From contig WAEK01000010.1 in assembly GCA_011634665.1 (NCBI GenBank), forward strand, positions 248,001-312,000: a DNA stretch of 64,000 nt. The letters are read 5' to 3'. The stretch is from Mortierella sp. BCC40632 (Eukaryota; Mortierellomycota; Mortierellomycetes; Mortierellales; Mortierellaceae). Position 1 is the first letter of the stretch. The number at the start of each line of letters is the position of its first letter. Below are positions 24,627-36,258 of the stretch, piece after piece. The translations under genes were made by a program, and so were the position numbers. The notes beneath the pieces are model-generated. The model saw only the letters and a list, made by a program, of their open reading frames with translations. It ran no database searches and had not been told where the DNA came from.

Positions 24627-26263
24627 GACTCCTCTTCTTCTTTCTCTTCTCTTAGGAACAAAGGATGAGGCCACTGAATGATTGTGCTCAGGACAAGATC
24701 GCGGGCAGAAAGGCAATATGCCTCAAAGGTTGATGGTACCTGTGCTCACAACCCAATGTTGAAGATTTGGACAGTAGACAAGGGATGGCTGTTTCCTTGA
24801 CTGCCCAACTCTAATCTCTCCGATTTCCCTCCCTTTCTTTTTTTGTTCATCTCAACTCCCCGCTGAACACCACCATCTCCATCTTTAATTGACCCATCAG
24901 CGCCTTCTTCGTTCTAAATCCTTGAAACTAGGGTGACCGCTGTGCTTTTTTCCTTCTTGTCATTTGAGAGCAACATGAAACCAAACTCATTGACAAGAGA
25001 CCGAAGGCAAGTGGCACTGCGGACACTCTTCCTCATTGTATTAGAATGGTCAATAGAGCACACCACATTGAGGTGTTACCTCTTTTAATTCTGCGAGGGT
25101 TACTTCATTAGAAAGGAGGAGACACAAACGTCGTTGAAACATAGTACGAACCAACAACACTTCAAAACATCCTCCGAACACAATCATCCTGCATGAGGTA
25201 AAGCGGATATGACGATGCTGGGCGCGAAAAAAAAAATAAAATAAAAAAATTATTACCGGCTTTACTCTCATCGGTCCGTAAAAAGAAAGAAACAGAGAAG
25301 ATGGACGTTCTACTTTCTCTAGACTACCTTGATGTGCCACCGTTGTAGTGTTTTTTGCCCAAATGATAATCACGTAATTGAGTCCCACAACGCTGTATCG
25401 TCATTTCCGTGGACTCATTAGTCATCCGAGATTTGTTGAATGAACAAAGCCTCTCTTTGCTACTGCAGCTACTGTTGCTTAGGTTCAAAATTTATGACCC
25501 ATTGATGAAGCCTCTTGATTACTGATACTTGGTACACTCCAGCGAATGCCTTTTTGGTATTTTGGTATCTCTCAATTTTAGCCCCTTTGCTCCTTTGCAC
25601 TTTTGGGACCCCACTCTTTGCTGGCTCTTTTTCTCTCTCTTTCCTAACAATGGCTCAATCTTTAGATCGTTCATTTTTTTTTTTTTTTTTTTTTTTCTCT
25701 CTCTCTCTCTTTCGTCAGCCTAATTTCTTCTACCTGTCCCGGCTCTTACCTGAAACTGTGAGGTGAGCCAGGATGAAAAAAGGGCCATTTCATATCAAGG
25801 GTCCAGAGTGCACTATTAAAGCTACAAAGATGCTCTTTTGATTCTCACAAGCCCCACGTTAGAAAGGAAGAGGAGAAAAGAAGGGGCGGCTAACTCTATA
25901 TGGTGGTTCCAAAGAAGACCGGAATGCTTGCACTTGCACTTGGGCTTTTTTTTTAGTCCCTGAAAGCGCCTTTTTTTTATCCGAATCAAATGTATGTCAC
26001 TCGGGACTTGCAATCAAAATGTGCTCTCTCTTCTTTCCTTCTTTCCCGACTCATTTTTTTTTTTTTCATATCTATCCCAAAGTGAACCAAACTGTGGAGC
26101 AGATGTGAGTAGGCCCCTAGGGAAAGAGGAAGGAAATGGGTCAACGCTTTTAGACCAGAAATGAAAAAAAACATTTCCGATCTCTGGGTATCTCTGAGCC
26201 GTTGGAGAGAATCGGACATTTTCCACAGGGCCCTGATACGCATTTGAATCAATAGGGAGGGGT

Positions 26264-26296
<33 letters not shown>

Positions 26297-26954
26297 TCAT
26301 TCACCTTGTACTTGGTATCTCTTCCCAAAGAAAGAAAGGATGGAGGAATGTATTGTGTTTGTCCCGTTCATTTCTAGCCAAAGGCCATCCCTCTCCTCCT
26401 ATCCCCAAAGCCCTTTACTTCCTCTTTCATTTTTTTTTTGCCCTATTCTGTTATGATAAAAAAAAAAAGATGCTTTCATATTTCCCCACTCTCGGCCGAA
26501 CTTTCTTTTCCTATTTCTAGTCTCTCTCATATTTCCTGGGTTTCCAACGGACAAAGAAGCAAAGTACAGATTACAAGTGATCACAGTATCTGTAATCCCG
26601 TCAAGTGAAAAAACAAAACAAAAAAAAACAATGTGCGTAAAATGTTCAAACAACAAAGGGGAGAGAGAATACTGAAGTGAGCAAACAAATCTGAGAAGTT
26701 GAGTTTCTTTCTTTCTTTTGCCATTTTCTATCGATCTAGAACTAGGGGACGGTCCAGTTCCCCTCAAGAAGAAGTTGCTACTGGCTTCCCTCTTTTTTAA
26801 AAAAAAAAAAGAAAGAAAGAGAGGAGAGGGGGGGGAGAAAAGAAAAAAGGATGTGAGTTTCAAATCATTTTATGGCATTTCTCTAGAGACAAAACAAAGA
26901 TTAAGGAGAACGACAGCGTACGCGAGGATCTCATCCTCCCATTTTTTGTTCTTC

Positions 26955-27212
26955 TTACACACAGAGGCAATAAATGCCAAGAGCGCCACCACAGCTACCA
27001 TCAAGATTATATACGACGTTACAATGTCGTTTACACGTCTTTCCCCCATCTAGAATATTCCAGCACAACTGGTCCAATTCGCCTTCCTTGGGAGGGGCAG
27101 CTCGTCGGGCAATAGGTCCAGCCTCAACACGATTGAGCGAGGACAGCAGATTAACAGCCGCCAAGAAAAGAAAGACAAATAGGGTGAAACTGCCGTGGAG
27201 ACGAGAGAACAT
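26955..27212 (-). CDS. Secreted plectasin-like CS-alpha/beta defensin precursor
   Basis: An 85-residue intronless precursor. Residues 1-31 look like a signal peptide (hydrophobic core TLFVFLFLAAVNLL, predicted cut after VEA31). A short pro-segment has a dibasic Arg36-Arg37 suited to Kex2 processing. The mature part has six cysteines at 50, 60, 64, 74, 82 and 84, spaced C-x9-C-x3-C-x9-C-x7-C-x-C, and the fourth is preceded by LDGS and followed by GG. The C-x3-C plus C-x-C arrangement is the CS-alpha/beta signature; plectasin from memory is close (x10, x3, x9, x6, x1). Known relatives are secreted and kill Gram-positive bacteria by binding lipid II; activity here is inferred. The gene stands alone in a gene-poor region. 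A GATAAAAG element about 110 bp upstream could be its TATA box. Confidence 0.85.
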   Translation of the reverse strand: MFSRLHGSFTLFVFLFLAAVNLLSSLNRVEAGPIARRAAPPKEGELDQLCWNILDGGKTCKRHCNVVYNLDGSCGGALGIYCLCV

Positions 27213-27494
27213 GGCCTTGGAAGATCTGGTTATGGATTCTTTAGTGAGAGACGAGGTTGCTTACTTGGAGCAAGGATTGACGGAAGATGGGGGGATGGGC
27301 TTGGTGAAATCTCAGAGTGCACCTTTTATCCAGTCGCACTTGAGGGAGGTTTCCAGCGCAAAGAAGAAAAAGTGCCAGTCTGCCCTGCCTGGCATTCTAG
27401 CGACATAGGAGAGCTCATTTCGGGATGAACAGAGGGTATGTTCTCTTACCTCATTTTGCGACATCTGTCCTGGACATCCTTTAGTTGGGATTGA

Positions 27495-27525
<31 letters not shown>

Positions 27526-28668
27526 CGAGTTTGCTCAATTGTCGATAATCTAGGCCTTCAGAAGACATGACATTCCAGGGAACTGTCTGCAAATGTTCTA
27601 CGGCCTGTAAACAGGAATTACCGTGATTCATCTTATCCCAAGTGCTGTCTACATCGGTCTAACGACCTCTGAACTCTGCATGCACTCGTCTACACCATCA
27701 TCTAGGCCCCTATCCCCCACCAGTTCTCGGCCCGAAGCACTACCTATGAATCTGTTTGGTTTCAGTTAAGCAACCAGGCCTAATTCTATGGAGCTTTTCT
27801 CCTCTTATTTTTGTAAATACTTGAGTAACGGCTTCAAAGCAAGTGTCCTCCCTTTGCCAAAGTCAGGGCTGCAGAGTACTTCTTGGAAGCAAACAATCAA
27901 AGGATTCCATGCCACTTCGAATAACTGGGCTTCGAGCTGCATCTTTTTTACAATGTGCATGCGCTCCCCCAACCCCTTCTTCTCTTTCTCTTTCGCTCGC
28001 TTGCTCGCTCTTTGTCCAATATGCATTCCAGAGTGTCCCGATCCGAATCATGCTACTCAAATCCCGAATCAGCCTCTTAACCCATGACCGATAGATTGTT
28101 CCTTCTCGTCTCCTTTCGGTTGAGAAGAGAGCATAATGGTGATACAAGTTAAAGCACTCGAAGAAGCCTTTCTCTCCCTCAGAACAAAGAAATAGAGCTT
28201 TGGGGCAGGCCAACAGGGATGTTCACCGTTGTTGTCACCTTTTTCTTTTTCTTTTCTAGTAGCCTTAAGAAGCCTTCTATCATCTTCATCCCTGTGGACA
28301 CTGGATGGATAGGGTGGCAACATTGCACGCGTATTCTCTGAGCAAGTTCCACAGTTTCTGATCTCTTTCACACAGAAAGCCTCTCTCCGTGTAGTCCTTC
28401 TTCAAACTACTTTTTGCTTCTCTGAAAAAATGGATGAGACAACTCCTACATTCCATTAGAAAGGTATGTGATTCCCTACCGAGCGCTATATAGCAATAAC
28501 ATCTTTTTAAAAAAAAACTAATAGAAAAAAAAATCCCAAAAAGAATTTGGATTTAAAAAGTGAAAAACTTGACCGAGAGCTCATCGATCCACTCCAGTCC
28601 ATGCAGTCAAGACGACTCTACTCTCTTTCTCTCCTTTCATCGGTCCGTATATTTGAGAAAAGAGGGGC
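27213..28668. other. Interval between defensin and ERV25
   Basis: This interval contains the defensin upstream region, including GATAAAAGG on the minus strand near 27321-27330, and an A30 run at about 27494-27522. No further gene was recognised; frames are short. Confidence 0.5.
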
Positions 28669-29898
28669 TTAGTCAATGAGTCTCTTCTTGCGGAAGAAGC
28701 GCTTCAAGTAGAAGATCTGCCACAAGCCTAATGTGACGAGGACAACCATCGTCAAGGTTGAGAACCACTTAACACGCTCATTTGTCGATTCTGATAATGG
28801 ATTAAAATGAATTAAATAAAGAGACAGAAGTAAAAAAAAAAAAAAAAAAAAAATAGTTAGTGGCGTTCAAAGCAAACTAGATGAGAAAAAGAGGAGGCGT
28901 ACAACAATAGTGACAAAAGGTGTCAGAATCTCCTTTGACAATTTACCATTAGTGTTACGCATTCTCTCCTCGCGTGCCTGGAGATGCTCCATGTTGTCAA
29001 CAATGTCCCTGACCATGTCCTCCATTTTGCGGAGCTCAAGCTCCATAGGCTTCAACTTTTCCTTCTCGGCCAACTTTACATAGTCGATCGTCTCGGATCC
29101 AATGTCAAAGTCGAGTTCAATCGAGCGTGTATATCTTGGATCGGGCTTGTAGCCTTTGTTTCCCAGGAAGAGAAGAAGCAAAGAGGAAAAAGGGAGAAGA
29201 GTTCAGTGTGATGATCCTTTCGTTAGAGAAACAAACGAACTAAAAAAAAAAAAAAAAAAGCAGCAGCAGCAGAGAGCAGGGATGGGATGGGAGTGGGTGG
29301 GTTTACCATCAGAGAGAACGTTGGAGAAGCAGGCAACGATATCACCAGTCTGCTTGGTCAAGAAGTTGCCACGCTGCATCTCCTCATTCACCGAATCCTT
29401 TCTCCAGAGCTGGTTCTGGTGAATACTGTCATCCGTGACCTAGATGAGAACAAAGAAAAAAAGGATCGAGATGGCAGAAGAAAGAACCAATATGTTAGAA
29501 AGAGGAAATTCACAAGATGACTCTTCATCATCGTCCTAACCATCTTCATCTGAGCGCGTTCAGATAATTGCTCATCACATCCATTAGGAAGTGAGAGAGC
29601 GAGAACAAAGGCCAACGGGATGATGTTGCAATTCTCAAAAAAAAAAAAAAAAAAAATGAAAGAAAGAAAGAAAGAGGATTACCTCGACGGAAACCTTCTG
29701 GTTAGGACCAGGGCCTGCCTTGACCTTCACCACCACGTTGGTCTCCTCTTCCACAAAGTGAGAGATGCAGAGAGGGACAACGTCCGACTTTTCCTGGGCT
29801 GCCAGATCAAACTTGATGGCCTGGGTGGCCTGAAGCCAGGTCGAGGCAAGGACAATCAGTGAGATGGCCATTGTGGCCGAGAAGTAGATCCTGGTCAT
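28669..29898 (-). CDS. ERV25: p24-family ER-Golgi cargo receptor (Erv25/TMED10 type)
   Basis: Four exons, 29898-29683, 29439-29307, 29153-28947 and 28790-28669, close exactly to 225 residues. A signal peptide (LIVLASTWLQATQA) precedes a GOLD domain with the family's paired cysteines (Cys in VVPLCISH and in IVACFSN). A coiled coil follows (LELRKMEDMVRDIVDNMEHL), then one membrane span (WFSTLTMVVLVTLGLWQIF) and a cytosolic tail KRFFRKKRLID with the Phe-Phe and di-Lys features of the p24 delta subfamily. The tail resembles TMED10, which cycles between ER and Golgi in COPII/COPI vesicles. The third intron-exon junction has only a weak pyrimidine tract, but the phase and the family alignment (SDG-YKPDPRYTRS) support it. 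Confidence 0.93.
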
Positions 29899-30308
29899 CG
29901 CTTAGTATTATAGTTGTGTTGGGATGCGTTCCTGCCTTGCTGGATGCTAGGATGATGATGAACAGGGGATGAAACACCGCTGGCGTCCAAAGAGAAATGA
30001 GATCTGTGTGACGTGTCATCTCGCGAGTCGCTGGGCTGCAACCCATACGATTTCCTTGGTACCCACTATCCCCGCTATGCATGTGCTGCTAAAAGCTGTG
30101 AAGTCAGAAGGAAAGTCTGGTCTCCTTGGTCAGAGACTCTTGATCTAGGAAGGACCAATCTACCGACGCCCAAGTGCATCCATTTAAAGGTGGTATTGTG
30201 ACCTCTCCCTTCCTTTGCACTCTGAGGTCATTCTGACCAATATTTGCCACTTTAATGATACTACGAAAAGTAACCTGCCATTGCACTACAGATGTTTTAG
30301 ATTGGTTC

Positions 30309-32574
30309 CTACTTGGACTTGGCGAGGAGCCCCATCACAAACATGACAAACTCTTTATGGAGGATATCCTGGTTGGGATCATCCATCAACTCTTCCAACA
30401 GATCAAGTGTGCCCCCCAAACGTTTCCACTGCTTCAAAACTCGGATCACCTCTTCTTCCTTGTTGGGAATCTGGTGCAACACCTGAGCCCAGCTCAACAG
30501 AATCATCAATCTCTGTTCCTGATCCACCATATCCTCAGCCCCCTCTCTGCAAGATTCCCAGGCGAATCGGTAGTAGACACTGGCATTGTTCAACAACATG
30601 GATCGATTCTTGACAGCAACTGCTGACTTGAGCTGTGAACGAGACCAATGAATATCACCCAGCTTTTCAAGGATCGATGTGTTTTGAGGCTCGACCTCCA
30701 GTGCGGAAAGAAAAGCGCGAGTCGCAGAGGCAAAGAGCCGCCACACTTTGTTGGAAGTGGTATCCTTGTCATCACTACCCGCTGATGGCTCGGCTGCAAC
30801 CACGTCGCTTGTTGCATAGTCCAGCGACCCTGAGCCTGACTTTTCAATATCCGAGGCGCTAGCCGACGAGTAGTCCGTAGCAGCCAAGGTTTGTGCCCAG
30901 GTACCCAAGAGATCACCCTTGTCACATAGTGCCTCAACATGTCGAGGGTGGTGGGTCAGGACAGTGTTCAGATGTTGCAATGCCCGCTTGGAGATTTCCT
31001 CTGGGATCTTGTTCGTGTCTTGATAATGGCGGTTCGACTGAGATGTAAGCAGATTGGAGTATTGCAAGTGGATATCGCAGATCTTTTCTTCTTGACTGAC
31101 CACCTCACTCTTTGCCACAGCCTCGCGGAACGTCGAGACTGGTCTGATCGCTGGAAGGACGTCGTCCGAGGCATCATAGTCTGTGACTTCGACGGTAACG
31201 CCCTTGCCCTTGCTGCTAGCTGACGACTCAGAAGTAGCAGGCCAAAGAAGTTTGTCATTTGCGGTACGAAGAGCAATATTCAGCTTCTCCTCTGCCTGCT
31301 GGTAGTACTTTTGAGAACGCACCACGGTGTCCACCAAGAATGCCAGTGATGTCAAGGCCTGGGATGTTGAGATCAGCGTCTCGATCAAAACGCCAGCGGA
31401 GCTGGACAGCTCCTGCTGCTGTTCTTCATCCAAGACTTTTGGTGCAATGTCAGTGCTAGATTTGCTGCCCGAGTCCTTTCCAGAGTAGGCTTCCCTCACG
31501 GCAGTGTTCAGCTCCCTTTGTTGAATCAAGTAGCATTGCTCAAACAGAGAGATGGCCTCCTGTAGCTCTCCAGCGGCGCGCTCCTGAGGGTTTCCGTGGC
31601 TATGGTCATGAACATGTCTGTGATCATCGTCATCGTCATCATCGTCATCATCGTCTTCGTCGTGCTCGTCTTCAGCTCCGTCGAGAAGCAAGTCCGCATG
31701 CGTTGTCAGGGCTTGACCAAGGTTATACAGGGTATCGACGTTATCCGAGTCGACGTTCAGGGCGGATCTGAAACGCCCAATCGAAGCATCCAACAACTTC
31801 AGTTTCTCGGGCACTGAGGGTGTCAAATCCACAAGGATGTAGAGCACACGACCACTAATTTTTGATGGTGGCACAATACCACGCGAGGGTACACACAGTG
31901 AGATTAGGTGACGATTGCTTGATAGAGAGTATTGGAGAGAGAGGGGGGTTAATTGGTCCAAACCTCCTAAACACTTACAGGTTGTAAAGACAATCAGAGT
32001 CATCTGGATTCAGCCTACAGGCCTTATTGTACATGTCGCCGGCCTTTTCATAGTACCGTTTTGCCTTCTCTCCTGTCCCATAACGTTCGCCTAAAACATA
32101 AAGAGTGCTTCCATGAGAATGAATACCAAAGTACGATGACAACCTTTAAATAGCCAGAGTTGGTAGCTATGTGTCAGTGTGAGGCACAAAAAAGCCTCAG
32201 TGGAGGCTAATGACAATACCTTTCTCTTCGAGAAGAACTCCCTCTAGAGAACAAGACCAAGAGTGGTTAAGTAGCAGTAGAGGGCAGGAAAGTGTGCCTG
32301 TTAGTGAGTAAATCTATGGAAATGCGCCAAGGTGTTCAAGACACAAGTGCCAGTTGGATAATAGCACCTTCTCCGCTACGCCAACTGCTAGGCTCGTGAC
32401 TAATGAGACGCGAAAACGCTAGCTAGTCGCAGCAGTCCTGGGACAGAGAATGAATGGCAACCAGTCTCATGCTTCATTACCCTCCATGTAGTCTTCCCAG
32501 GTCTGCGGCTGGGCTGGCCCCTTAGAAGCCTTCTTGTCCTTGCCGAGGGTGTTCTTGTTGCCGGGTTTTCTCAT
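30309..32574 (-). CDS. TPR-repeat protein, function unassigned
   Basis: Three exons, 32574-32481, 32090-31979 and 31854-30309, close to 583 residues. Exon 1 is basic (MRKPGNKNTLGKDKKASKG). The junctions read EDYMEG-ERYGTGEKAKRYYE and CLYNL-GRVLYILVDLTP, placing TPR-like helices across the splice sites. Repeats such as YYEKAGDMYNKACRLNPDDS and RFRSALNVDSDNVDTLYNLG fit the TPR consensus. An Asp/His-rich acidic loop (about 31590-31680), a Ser/Asp-rich middle and further helical repeats follow; the protein ends LLAKSK. TPR arrays are protein-binding scaffolds. It is divergent from RPL35 across 244 bp, so a role in ribosomal-protein handling (as for the TPR chaperone Acl4) is possible but not shown. 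Confidence 0.82.
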
Positions 32575-32818
32575 GATGGTCAATTCGAGAGTGATGAAAG
32601 GATGGGCGCTTTTTACAGAGAGAGTTTTTTTTTTTGAAGGGGGGAAGAGAGCATGTGTGAAGGCCCGAGGGTGCACCTTGTGCGGAGCAAAAAAAAAAAA
32701 TTAAGGTGGCTGGGGGGAAGAAAGAGCAAGCTGCCAGTCAGCCCAGCCTGAAGAGCAGTATTTTGCCTGCGCCTGTCCAGAGACCCAGAGTTCCTTCTTT
32801 CACTTCATTTTCACAAAA

Positions 32819-34192
32819 ATGGTGAGTCATGTGATGTGACCCAGCCAGTGCAAGGAGGACGGAACATGGATACCATGTTTGCCATACCTGCATCCATCCA
32901 TCCATCCATCCAGTATCATAAGGACCCGTTCATGAACACATTGGCGCCATTCTCTATTTATTGGACCTGCTACCGATGCGCCAGGGGCTCAAAGAAAGAC
33001 ATTTTTCCCAGGAACAGCACCATCGACATCTAGTCTTTACATGAGATGTTTTCCTCAAGTCTAGCATGGACACGATCTAGATTTGAGCATCACCCCCTCT
33101 CTCTTCAAACTCGTGTTCATTCGCCAGCGAAGACTACATTCTAGCAGGACTAAACTTTCTTCGGCTGTCCCCAGCAAACGCTCTTCGACTCATTTCGGGC
33201 GAATAGTTCCTCGGGATCCACTCAGCTCTTGATTGGCACTGCCTCGTTGATCCACACTGAAGATCGAGTCAAAGGAAGAAACATACATTCATAATGCAAG
33301 CAGAGAACAAATCTGACCCCAACGTCTCGTTCATTTCTGCTCATGTAGGCTGCTGTCAAGGCTTACGAATTGCGCACCAAGAACAAGGCCGAGCTCACCA
33401 AGCAGCTCGAGGAGCTCAAGCAGGAGCTTGCTAGCCTCAAGGTCCAGAAGGTTGCTGGTGGCTCTGGAAAGCTCACCAAGATGTAAGAACCCGCCCAATT
33501 TTTTTTTTCTCTCTAAAAGAAAGTGAAGCAGTCCATCAACTTCCAACAACGTAAAACAGGAAACATGGACCACATCTAGCAGGAAATATTTCAAAGAGTA
33601 CTCGCAACGATCCAAAACTTTGAACAACATCATGCCGTTGTTTGGTTTCTGGAAGGAAAATTCGTCAAACCTGATAGTAATTCAAGAACTGTCATTACTC
33701 AGAGAGTATCGGCCCATCGACACTTTTTCTCGGGAAGCTGGATGCCATGTACCGCGTTTGTCTCTTGAATCGTCGTCGACTCGTTTTTTTTTCAAGCCCT
33801 GAATAATTCAGACATAATTCCTCACCCTTGTTTAACCACCACTGGATTCATGACCTCTGCAATATCATACAGGAGTGGGAGTCTGTTTATTTACTCTACC
33901 AAAAAGTATGGATCCTAACTATTGTTGTTGGTTACCCTATCGACATTAATTTTCATTTAGCTCGGCTGTCCGCAAGTCCATTGCTCGCGTCATGACCGTC
34001 ATCACCCAGACCCAGCGCGCTCAGCTCCGCATCTTCTACCAGAAGAAGAAGTTCTTGCCCTTGGACCTTCGTGTCAAGAAGACCCGTGCTATCCGCCGCC
34101 GTCTTACCAAGCACGAGGCTTCCATCAAGACTGTCAAGCAGCAGAAGAAGGAGACCCACTTCCCTCTCCGCAAGTACGCCATCAAGGCTTAA
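32819..34192 (+). CDS. RPL35: Large-subunit ribosomal protein L35 (uL29)
   Basis: Three exons, 32819-32821, 33349-33482 and 33961-34192, give 122 residues, the usual length for L35. Exon 1 is only the ATG, immediately followed by GTGAGT, as is common for ribosomal protein genes. Exon 2 begins [20 protein letters not shown] and exon 3 includes [20 protein letters not shown] and a basic tail. uL29 sits near the polypeptide exit tunnel of the 60S subunit. Codon use is strongly biased (AAG, CTC, GTC, CGC/CGT) compared with neighbours, as expected of a highly expressed gene. The 527-bp first intron and 478-bp second intron are long for this window and could hold regulatory elements. Confidence 0.97.
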
Positions 34193-34331
34193 GTGCTGAT
34201 GATGAAATAACCCCCGTTCTTGCTCCACCAATAAAGACAGTGTCCATGGAATAATAAGGATCTGTTTGCCCAATTTAATGAGCTTCATTATACAAAAAAA
34301 GAGTGGGCGGAACTAGACTTTATTTATTTAT

Positions 34332-35359
34332 TTATTGATCTTCATGATCTCCGGCAACCCAGAGTTCCTTTTCGAGAACCCTGTAGATATGCCCCGTCTG
34401 GTTCAAAGAGTCAATTAGTAACTCTAGATGTGGACCATCTAAGGAATCAGTCTAGGGTTTTTGGCAGAAGAGAAGGAGGATTTTTGTAAGCAATGGGACA
34501 GTTTACACTTTCAATGCAGCACTTAAAAAAATAAGGGTCTTCACCCGAGAAACTTATTTTACCTCTCTTAGGGTGTTGAGTTCGTCTCCAAATGCTTGTG
34601 TGATCTTTGTCATGTACTGGTCATGGAACGCAGCCTCGATCTCTGGATTGGACAAGACTTTCTGAACTCTGTCGGATGTATGTGCTTGATTCTAATGTTT
34701 GAGAAAAGAGCCGTGATCGTCAGTGGGACTTCTTTCCGTTTTGGTGCCTCTGCCTTAACGGCTGTTATCGCCAATGGGCTATGAAAGCGTCCTTGAAATA
34801 CTATTTTTTAAAAAATCGACGCCATACTTGGAGATTTGATTCAGAGTGTGCTTTGAGCTCTTGGTCTTCTTCATCTTCGATATCGGACCCATCGTCGCTG
34901 CTCTCCCGGTCTTCTAACATCTCAACATCAGCCTCACTGTCATCTTCCTCATCTTTTTTATGTTCTTTTGCTGGCTTTTGTTTCCGTATGTCGTCATCTG
35001 TTGATTCTTCCAATGAGTTGTCTATTGAAGGTTGGGTCTCTTGACTTGACCGCTATTCAGAGAAGGAAAATGTACCGATTTGAGATAGGGAAGACGCACG
35101 GATTGAGGCGAGAAAAGTCAGTTTATGGTATTCCCAGGTAAACATTGTTGGTGGTTTGGTAACATAACGCCTCATTTCCGTAATACTTTAGTACGCTTGG
35201 CAGCAGGAGTCTGTTCCTTAGGGTCTTCTACAAAATGAAAAGAAAAGAATTCAGTGTTTGCCGGTCCGGTCCTCCACTAGGCAATGCTGCAAGTCTTCAA
35301 GGTGCATCATGCAGCATACTCGTCGATGAAGTGCGCTTGGATGCAGATTTTGATCCCAT
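34332..35359 (-). CDS. RSA3: Ribosome assembly protein 3 (RSA3 domain)
   Basis: Five exons, 35359-35320, 35227-35187, 35052-34828, 34691-34563 and 34451-34332, close in phase to 184 residues. The N-terminal half is basic then Asp/Glu-rich and disordered (KPAKEHKKDEEDDSEADVE). The C-terminal half matches the RSA3 domain: AAFHDQYMTKITQAFGDELN, then LELLIDSLNQTGHIYRVLEK. In yeast Rsa3 is a nucleolar factor of early 60S assembly, consistent with the basic/acidic tail. The first two exons are tiny (40 and 41 bp) and were placed by splice consensus and phase, so they are the least certain part. The gene is divergent from mS41 with 225 bp between start codons. Confidence 0.88.
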
Positions 35360-35584
35360 GGTTGATGGTAACTATAGTCGTAATCCCAGCTCTAGTCCTT
35401 TCTTGTCTTGAGAGTTTGCATGCAACTTCACATGGGGTCTTTTTTTTTTGCTCCAAGAAGAAAGCTCAAAGGAGAGGCCTGTCACAAGCCACACAATAAC
35501 AGGCAGGCAGTCGCTGATTCGGAGGCAAGGACACTATTAATGCAGTGGTGCTCTCTCATCACTTGAACTGGACGGACCAACACC

Positions 35585-36258
35585 ATGAACACTGTTTTCA
35601 CTCGCTACATCGCAAGAGCATCTACTGCAGGGATCCGCAGCCTTCATGGGGGTGCTGCCAAGAAGTCGGTTCCCACACCAAGAGGTACTGCATTACCCTC
35701 GGCATGTTCCAAGGACGACGGAAAAAGAAAAAACAGGGACTGATCAGCACTAGTCCACAGGAGCATTTCGTATTCTTGGAACTATATTCCATTTTTTTTC
35801 TACTCTGCCTTTCTTGGGAGGCAAGAGCTCTCAGACATCATCTCACACTTTGTCGCCACCACTTCCTTCGTTTTTTATTTTTTATTTTTATAGGAGGAGT
35901 TCAGGACCCTGCACAATTTTTGGCAAAGATCGGCCGGAACTCGGAGCAGGCTGCAGAGAAGTTCAAGTCGTGGGACCACCTCTTTACAGCAACAACTCAG
36001 GAAATGAAGACGGACATGGCCCTTTCTGTCAAGCAGAGACGTTGGATTTTGAACTGGAGGGAAAAGTACCGGTATGTATTGACCTGACTAAACCAAGTGT
36101 GGTGTTGACAACAGAGGCAATTGTTCGGGACAAAAAAAAACATCCCATGCTTACTGTCTTGGTTCATTTGAATTGATTTTTTGGGGGAAAAAAAAAATAG
36201 TCAAGGAGTCGATCCCTATACTATCCCTCTCAAGCCTGTCAAGAAAAAGACCAAGTAA
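35585..36258 (+). CDS. FYV4: Mitochondrial small-subunit ribosomal protein mS41 (FYV4/IGD1 family)
   Basis: Three exons, 35585-35684, 35894-36071 and 36201-36258, give 111 residues. The N-terminus (MNTVFTRYIARASTAGIRSL) is an arginine-rich amphipathic mitochondrial targeting sequence. The core has the family features FLAKIGRNSEQAAEKFKSW, a LFTATT segment and VKQRRWILNWREKYRQG; the end is basic (KPVKKKTK). mS41 is part of the mitochondrial small ribosomal subunit. Together with RSA3, RPL35 and LSG1 it belongs to the ribosome-related group in this half of the window. Confidence 0.9.

Noticed and set aside
33331..34288. Leu-rich minus-strand frames over RPL35
   Set aside because: Shadows of the strongly codon-biased RPL35 exons.
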